From: Hyparrhenia diplandra | Taxonomy: Eukaryota > Streptophyta > Magnoliopsida > Poales > Poaceae | Assembly (NCBI GenBank): GCA_015847255.1 | Contig: JADLZK010008798.1 | Location: forward strand, 1-64,000 | Length of the DNA stretch: 64,000 nt | Reading direction: 5' to 3' | Shown: positions 58,443-64,000 of the stretch, piece by piece | Numbering within the stretch: position 1 is the stretch's first letter | Layout: every line of letters begins with the position of its first letter | Notes under the pieces: model-generated | What the model saw: the letters and a program-made list of their open reading frames with translations, nothing else | The model's database searches: none | Told to the model about the DNA's origin: nothing | Program-made: the position numbers and the translations under genes

Positions 58443-60164
58443 TGTTGTGTTGCTTAATCGACATCACTAATATAGCACACTAGCATAGCAAAAGCAATGG
58501 CGCCAAACCGCCCCCACTAAAACTAGGCAGCGCTACTATAAAAGCAATGACCCCAAAAAGTGTCTTTGGTATTATAACAATCATAAAGCCACTATAAACT
58601 AGTCAAAGGATAACCTATACTTCAAGTAAAGCAGGTTGTCATCCACTTATGCAACTAGAAAGTATAATATGACATAAAATGATGCGACTAGCCAGGATAT
58701 AGAATAAGATAAAGAATATAGAACAAGGCTCTACAAGCGGACGTAATAATAAATACCATTGTAGCATTTTAAAGAGTAAGGGTTGTTGAATCCACAGAGA
58801 AGACAACTATCAAATACTTAACACGTAATACTAATAAAGTCTTTATATATGGAATATCTATAACCAATAATGATAATGCTTCTACTCAACAAATGAGAGT
58901 TAATGTCACATGAAATAATAATAAATAAGATAAAGATATATATGATAAGTGCTCAATAAGATAAATGATAAATATAGGGATCAAGCCATCATGAAATGAT
59001 AAAGATTCAAATGTAATATTCTAGTCTAAGGACTCACGTGGGCAATATAAGGAAAACTTATGTGTAACTATCATCACATGTTATTGCTAAACTCTAATTA
59101 GTGCAAACATCTAGTTATCATGACTACTACTATTACTTCATAACAAACTTAAGGATCATCAACTAGGAAGGATTCAATGATGAGATCTTCACCTTCTTCG
59201 CGACACACCGACCTACCGTTCACTACATACGGAGGGAGGATTATAGAAGACTCAATAGAGCTATAACCTCTACGAACTACCCCACGACTCGACATATAGC
59301 GGGCATTTGCGTGTATAACATATATAAGCACCACGCTTACATAAGTTATAACACCTATCTTGCACGTTACAAGATGAGGGCTATACAATCCTAAGCATGC
59401 AATCCATAATAAATAAATAACTCTACTAGACATATTAAAGCAAATAATAAACAAAGCAAATGATAATATAATGAATATAAAGACCAATATCATAGATGAT
59501 CGGTGAGTAATGAATATACCAAAGATATAAATATATCAAAGAGTATAACAATGTACCTATGAACACCTTGACAATCCGACGCTCAAGCCTTTCTATGCTT
59601 GATCTCCTTCTAATCTATTACTAAGTAGCTAATCTCTAGATCTAGAACTATTCGAGGAACTAGGGTTTATGGCTGGACTTGATCTACGGAACTCAGGGTT
59701 TCGATCTTCGATCTGAATTAGGGTTTCGGGGGTAGCCCCGCCCTTCTTTATAGCCCCATAGGATGAATCTTAGCCCTTGGATCAAACCGACTTGATTGGA
59801 CAGACTAGATCAACTCCATAGGTTGGTTGTAGGAAGCTTCCGGAAGATGGACACGTGGATCCACCATGGGGTGCCGCCCGGCCCCACTGGAAGGGTGTGG
59901 GCCCCAGCCTTGGCGAGGTGTCTTGTCTTCACATTTTGACCCCGAAAAATTATACTAATCGCCTTGATTTGGTCCTTTTTCTTGATGTCTTGATTTCTCC
60001 TCTTTTTTCTCTCGATTTTCCGGGGTTTTCCAAAGTTCACCAGTAAAACTAAGTGTATACAAAACTTGTGAAAATTGTTAGTATAAACCCTATCTATTAT
60101 TTGTTCTTGTCCTCATATGTTCTATTATTTTATGGTAAAAAGTTGATAATAATTACCGTCAACA
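58443..60164 (-). mobile_element. LTR-type insertion (solo LTR) inside the LINE reverse transcriptase
   Basis: On minus it begins TGTTGACGGTAATTATTATC, and the other end on plus is TGTTGTGTTGC. TG/CA tips and about 1.7 kb suit a solo LTR. The minus-strand TATA-like GGGCTATAAAGAAGG is at 59740-59754. The LINE protein breaks exactly here. Flanking bases TTTGG and GCGGG agree only partly, so the ends may be off by a few bases. Sequence at 59640-59840 is related to repeat units at 33976 and 36670. Confidence 0.65.
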
Positions 60165-61636
60165 GCGGGTGCGTCGGGGCTGAGGACCAACCTTGCCAAG
60201 TGCTCTGTAACCCCAATACGCTGCACTGAGGAGCAAGTCGCCGAGGTCCTTCAGGTCTTCCCTTGCCGCCTATAGCATTTTTCCGACCAAGTACACGGGT
60301 GCGCCATTTGGCGATCTCATGGCGCCTGTGTCACGTGAGCGAGCTCTTGTGGATGCCGCGTGGCGGCAAGAATCCCAACTTGGAAGGCGGGGTTGCTCAA
60401 CCAAGTGGGTAGGGCGACGCTTGCATAGACCACGCTCTCGGCAATCCCAGTGCATGTCTCCATCTGCTGCGCCCTCTCCCCTTGGGCCATAAAACAGTCG
60501 ACCGGCGTCGGAGGGCCTTCATTTGGACTGGTTCAAACTCGGTGTCTGGAGGGAAGTGCCGCGTGGCGTGGCCCATCGTCTGCTCTCCCAGAGTATGCGG
60601 CGGGCTAGGGCTACCAGACCTCTCCATCCTGGGATTCGCCCTCAGATTGCGTTGGGAATGGACCAGGAGGACGCGCCCACACTCGTCTTGGGCACTCACG
60701 GCATCCAAACCGGAGAGGATCGTCGATAAGATGTTCGGGCTTCTTGGTGGCGGTGGTCATCGGTGACGGGGCTACCATGACATTCGGGACGGACTCTTGG
60801 CTGCTCGACGGCCCGATTCAAAGACGGCATCCAATCTCTTCAAGGCGGTGGGAAGTCAACGGAGGAGGCGCCGGTGAGGGAGGCAATCAACGACGGCCGA
60901 TGGGTACGCGACATCACCTCGGCCCCGTCCATGGCCGGCCTGGTGGAGTACGCCGACCTATGGCACAAGCTCTAGGGGGCCGTGCTCGGTCGGGCACCTG
61001 CACCGCTTTGTCCGGAAATGGACCCGTTTCCGCGAGTACACCTCGGCCTCGCCATCGGGCGTTCTTCATTGGGTGTTCCATGCTTCTAGGCGCGAGGGAG
61101 CTCGGGGAACCAAGGCGCCCCCAAAGGTCAAGTTTTTTTCTTCCGGCTAGGCCTCCACGAGCGTCTTTGGACGGTTGAACACCGTAGATGCCACGCTTGG
61201 CCAGAGGGGATTGCACCCTTTATTTGCGGCTCGACGAGACCACCGACCACCTTCTTGCATCTTGTGTGTACACGAGGGAGGTGTGGCACCGAGTTCTCCT
61301 ACTGGCTGCCCTTGGCCGTCTTTGCCCCACGACAACGGACTACCTCGTGCTTTGGTGGCTTGCAGCAAGGAAGCGGTCGCAAAGGTGATCCGGGGGTTCG
61401 ATTCCCTAGTATTGCTGGTTTCTTGGGAGATTTGGAAGGAGCGCAATCGGAGGACGTTCGACAACATTTCGCGCATCTCGGGCGGAGCTCCCGGTGGCCA
61501 TCCGCCACGAGAGGCCGACAAGTGGATCGCCGCAGTTATGGCGGCATGGCGCGGCTGGTCGCGGCGGTGCGTGGGCGGTAGCGCCTCGGGATCCGATTTT
61601 ACAACTTTTAGAGCACAGTAGTTTTCTTACCCAGTA

Positions 61637-62537
61637 CTCCCTCCATAACGGGATTTGTAGTCGTTCTCCGATTTCACGCTAGGAGCAGAAAAGAAGTCGT
61701 AGCGGGCGCATGGGAGTGGTTTGGGACGTTTCTGCCCCTGTGTAAATTACGCCGCATCGTCTTAATTACGCCGCGCCGGTCGCCTCGACTTCGCTCCCGC
61801 CCGTTCGATCGTCCCCCCTAACCGCTAGCGACTCGAGTAGTATCCCGTCGGTCTTTAAGGCATCCATCGCCCGCGCCGCTGGCCATCGCCGCCGCCACTC
61901 GCCATCGCCGGATTACGCGTTTCCATCGCCGCCCGCTTTTCGCGATCTTCGCCTCACCATGGACTCCAAGTCGCCCGATTGACCGATGGTCGTGGCCTCC
62001 TTGCCGCCTTTTCCATGGACACCGCCAGCAGAACTAGAGCCGGACTACGCCGCCATGGATGCGCACCCGCGGACTTGACGTTGAATGCCGGGCATACCGC
62101 GGCCGAGCGTATAAATACGAAAGTGCATGCAAAATCGTAGAGCAAGGCATGCAAAAATCACCACGGCGCAGAACTATGGAGCCGGACTCCATCGCCATGG
62201 ATACGGCAGGGCGGACTCGATGTCGACCGGGCGCATTGCCGCCGCGCATCACGCCGAGCGTATAGATACAAACGATGCAAAATCGTATTCACAATCACAA
62301 ACAAAAAAAAAATAAAAAGACAAAAACAATGCGCCTCCAAGGGATAGAGCCCCGCTAAAGAGAGCCAAGACCAACAAAGAAATAAGACTAGCCACTAAGC
62401 CCGCATTTGATTCTCGTATGAAGTATACTCACAAGTGCATTAAATAGGGGTAAACAAGGAAAACTTACCTCTACTTAATGGCTCCTTGGTATGCACAATC
62501 ATGTCCTAAATGACTTCTAATACCAATACGGAGGGAG
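61637..62537. mobile_element. 901-bp Stowaway-ended element with GC-rich cargo
   Basis: Left end CTCCCTCCATAACGGGAT and right end CAATACGGAGGGAG are inverted, with TA on both sides (61635-61636, 62538-62539). It sits in the LINE 3' UTR. Most Stowaway MITEs are under 400 bases; this one carries GC-rich sequence with an internal direct repeat. Confidence 0.75.
62025..62290. repeat. Internal direct repeat, ~146-bp period
   Basis: CAGAACTA...GAGCCGGACT...CGCCATGGAT...GCCGAGCGTATA...ATGCAAAATCGTA occurs from about 62027 and again from about 62170, imperfectly. Confidence 0.65.
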
Positions 62538-62774
62538 TACACCGACCGAAGCAGCGCCGTTCAAGCCGGCGACCTGTGTAATGTGTGCTTGTGTATGGCC
62601 CGACCAATTGTTTTGGCTTGACCATACATCGTGTAAAACATTCTAACTTCTCTTAATGCAAGACGTGCAATGTGCACGGTTTCGAAAAAAAAAAGGAGGG
62701 GGTCCTTTGTCTCTCCGCATTAGTTCTGATTGGTCTGTAAGTTAATTCCTATGACTCTTACCAACTGAGACTAA

Positions 62775-62958
62775 GGCCAGTCTCAATGGAGGTTTCATGG
62801 GTGTTTCATGCACATTAAATGCAGCGCCACATCAGCAAAACTTCACTTTTTGCATGAAACTCCTAGAAGAGAGAAGGAAAAAGTTTCACCATGGTGAAAC
62901 CTTTGGGCAACCTTATTTCACATGCGTTGGAAATGGAGTGAAACCCCCATTGAGACAG
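62775..62958. mobile_element. Tourist-like MITE
   Basis: Left GGCCAGTCTCAATGGAGGTT and right CCCCCATTGAGACAG are inverted, with TAA on both sides (62772-62774, 62959-62961). 184 bases. Related GTTTCACC sequence continues to about 63135. Confidence 0.75.
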
Positions 62959-63370
62959 TAAATAGAGTTTCACCATGAAACTATGTAATTAAACCATGCA
63001 ATGAGAGAGAGACTATGGGACCCTTAAGCCTATGAAAGCGTGCAATGAAACGTGCATTGAGGGGGAGACGGCTTTTTCATGCCAAAGTTTCACATCTTGA
63101 AAATCGGGAGGTGAAACTCTCCATTAAAACGGCCTAATGCCCCTTCTCTACCACCAGCGTTTGCATGCCTTGGCTTATTGTGGTCGTTGGCTTGATGGAC
63201 TGTAGACCTGGAAAATGAAGGTTCGTGGAAAATGGAGGCCCTATACGATCGCACGGGCCGCAAACCCAAAGTGACGGGCCGGGAGCCGCGACCCCAAGAG
63301 GTTCGTGCAGCTTCGCCCCGGTCAGAAGCATGCCGTGAATTTGGTGTTGATGTTGTTGACCTTGAGGATA

Positions 63371-63606
63371 CTCCCTCCGTCCCAAAATAAACGACGTTTG
63401 GCTTCCCGAGAAACATCCGCCGGCAATTATATATTAAAATAGGATTAATATTTATATTACATAATTGGTATCATTGGAAAGATATTTTGATCTAGTTTTT
63501 AACAAATTTATTTGGAGATTTAAATCTTCTACGATTTTTTACAAATTGAGTCAAACTTGTAAGTACGAAAAACCCAAAACGTCATTTATTTTTGGGACGG
63601 AGGGAG
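63371..63606. mobile_element. Stowaway-type MITE
   Basis: CTCCCTCCGTCCCAAAATAA and TTATTTTTGGGACGGAGGGAG-type inverse end, with ACGACGTTTGG against CCAAAACGTCAT inside, flanked by TA. 236 bases. Confidence 0.9.
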
Positions 63607-63712
63607 TACGATGGAAGATGACGATTTGGACGTACCTGCACAACCTAGTACTATTAAATGTCTCCGGTTGGCGTTGGTTCGATCGCTTGGTACATCAATC
63701 AGTTCGTAATAA

Positions 63713-63944
63713 GAGCAAGGATACTAGTTTCGCCGGCTGCCGGCTGCAAGCGCGGTGACGTGGCATGCGACAGTGGTAGACCCGCTAGCATTTAATACAG
63801 AGCAGTGAGCTTCAGCCAATAGCAGTTGCCGTAGCGCACCTTCTCTCGGCTGCTCGCGGGCGAGTCGCGAGACGCCCATCCTATTTCTCTCTCTTCGTTT
63901 CTCTCTCTCCACGTCGGATTTCGGCTTCTCGTCAGTTACTGCTC
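63713..63944. mobile_element. Tourist-like MITE
   Basis: GAGCAAGGATACTAG at the left and GTCAGTTACTGCTC at the right are imperfect inverted ends, with TAA on both sides (63710-63712, 63945-63947). 232 bases, moderately GC-rich. Confidence 0.65.
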
Positions 63945-64000
63945 TAAGCCGCCTCCCATCCGATATGATGTTGAAGGTCTCGTCTGTCCACACCGCCGGC

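Larger units (their letters stand above)
58315..62694 (+). mobile_element. LINE (non-LTR retrotransposon), broken and twice interrupted
   Basis: 58315-58442 encodes RGIALQRASIYA and, after a one-base shift, DDRVIFLQPLP, i.e. the reverse transcriptase active-site YADD region. It resumes after an inserted LTR at about 60165 with GLRTNLAKCSVTPIRC (frame-corrected). Next come RRRAFIWTGSNSVSGGKCRV and GGLGLPDLSILGFALRLRW, then a zinc-knuckle zf-RVT block (LDETTDHLLASCVYTREVWH) and a terminal helix ending at 61621. The 3' UTR is interrupted at 61637-62537 and ends with GTGCACGGTTTCG and ten A at 62685-62694. Many frame shifts; inactive. Confidence 0.85.

Noticed and set aside
1..64000. Organelle insertion, tRNA or rRNA genes, microbial operons
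   Set aside because: I saw no recognisable chloroplast or mitochondrial genes, tRNA folds or prokaryotic gene layout on reading, though short tRNAs could be missed without a scan.

Overview
This is nuclear DNA from a grass, almost certainly rice or a close relative (Oryza). The coding segments closely resemble rice proteins as I remember them (MFT2, an RSL-type bHLH, CDC123, a DUF4220/DUF594 protein), genes have GT-AG introns, and the spaces between genes are full of grass elements: Stowaway and Tourist MITEs, a Pack-MULE, Helitron ends, LINEs, solo LTRs and CACTA pieces. The RSL bHLH next to MFT2 suggests the short arm of rice chromosome 1; that placement is from memory and was not searched. 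I see no tRNA, rRNA, CRISPR array or prokaryotic operon.

Layout. 0-0.8 kb: a chimeric relic of a bZIP-like and a BOP-like BTB fragment. 3.5-6.9 kb: two minus-strand genes for small secreted proline-rich proteins sharing a PQDPGF motif. 7-15 kb: transposon-rich, with a Harbinger-type element (10.6-11.3 kb), a Stowaway element split by GC-rich DNA (12.1-13.0 kb) and a complete Pack-MULE carrying the start of NOG1 (13.6-15.1 kb). 16.7-20 kb: a DUF4220/DUF594 gene interrupted by a 1.1-kb TIR element; a paralogue fragment and a solo LTR follow (21.2-22.4 kb). 24.4-24.9 kb: an intact gene for a small plant-specific membrane protein. 27.2-28.8 kb: a four-exon MFT (PEBP) gene. 30.1-31.6 kb: a decayed duplicate of the RSL bHLH gene. 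32.5-39.2 kb: solo LTR, duplicated repeats and a 1.9-kb Helitron. 39.5-40.8 kb: CDC123. 45.4-46.7 kb: the RSL-type bHLH gene. 50.3-55.1 kb: a three-exon BED/hAT transposase-derived gene. 56-62.7 kb: CACTA debris and a LINE interrupted by an LTR and by a 901-bp Stowaway-ended element. 62.7-64 kb: more MITEs.

The genes are ordinary single plant loci and do not form a pathway; I found no convincing new multi-gene system. The strongest cross-cutting signal is technical or evolutionary. Nearly every multi-domain gene has its frame broken only by one-base length changes in short homopolymers, while its residues and splice sites are well preserved. That looks more like consensus error in a long-read assembly than true gene death. 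By contrast, the RSL duplicate at 30 kb has real nonsense changes.
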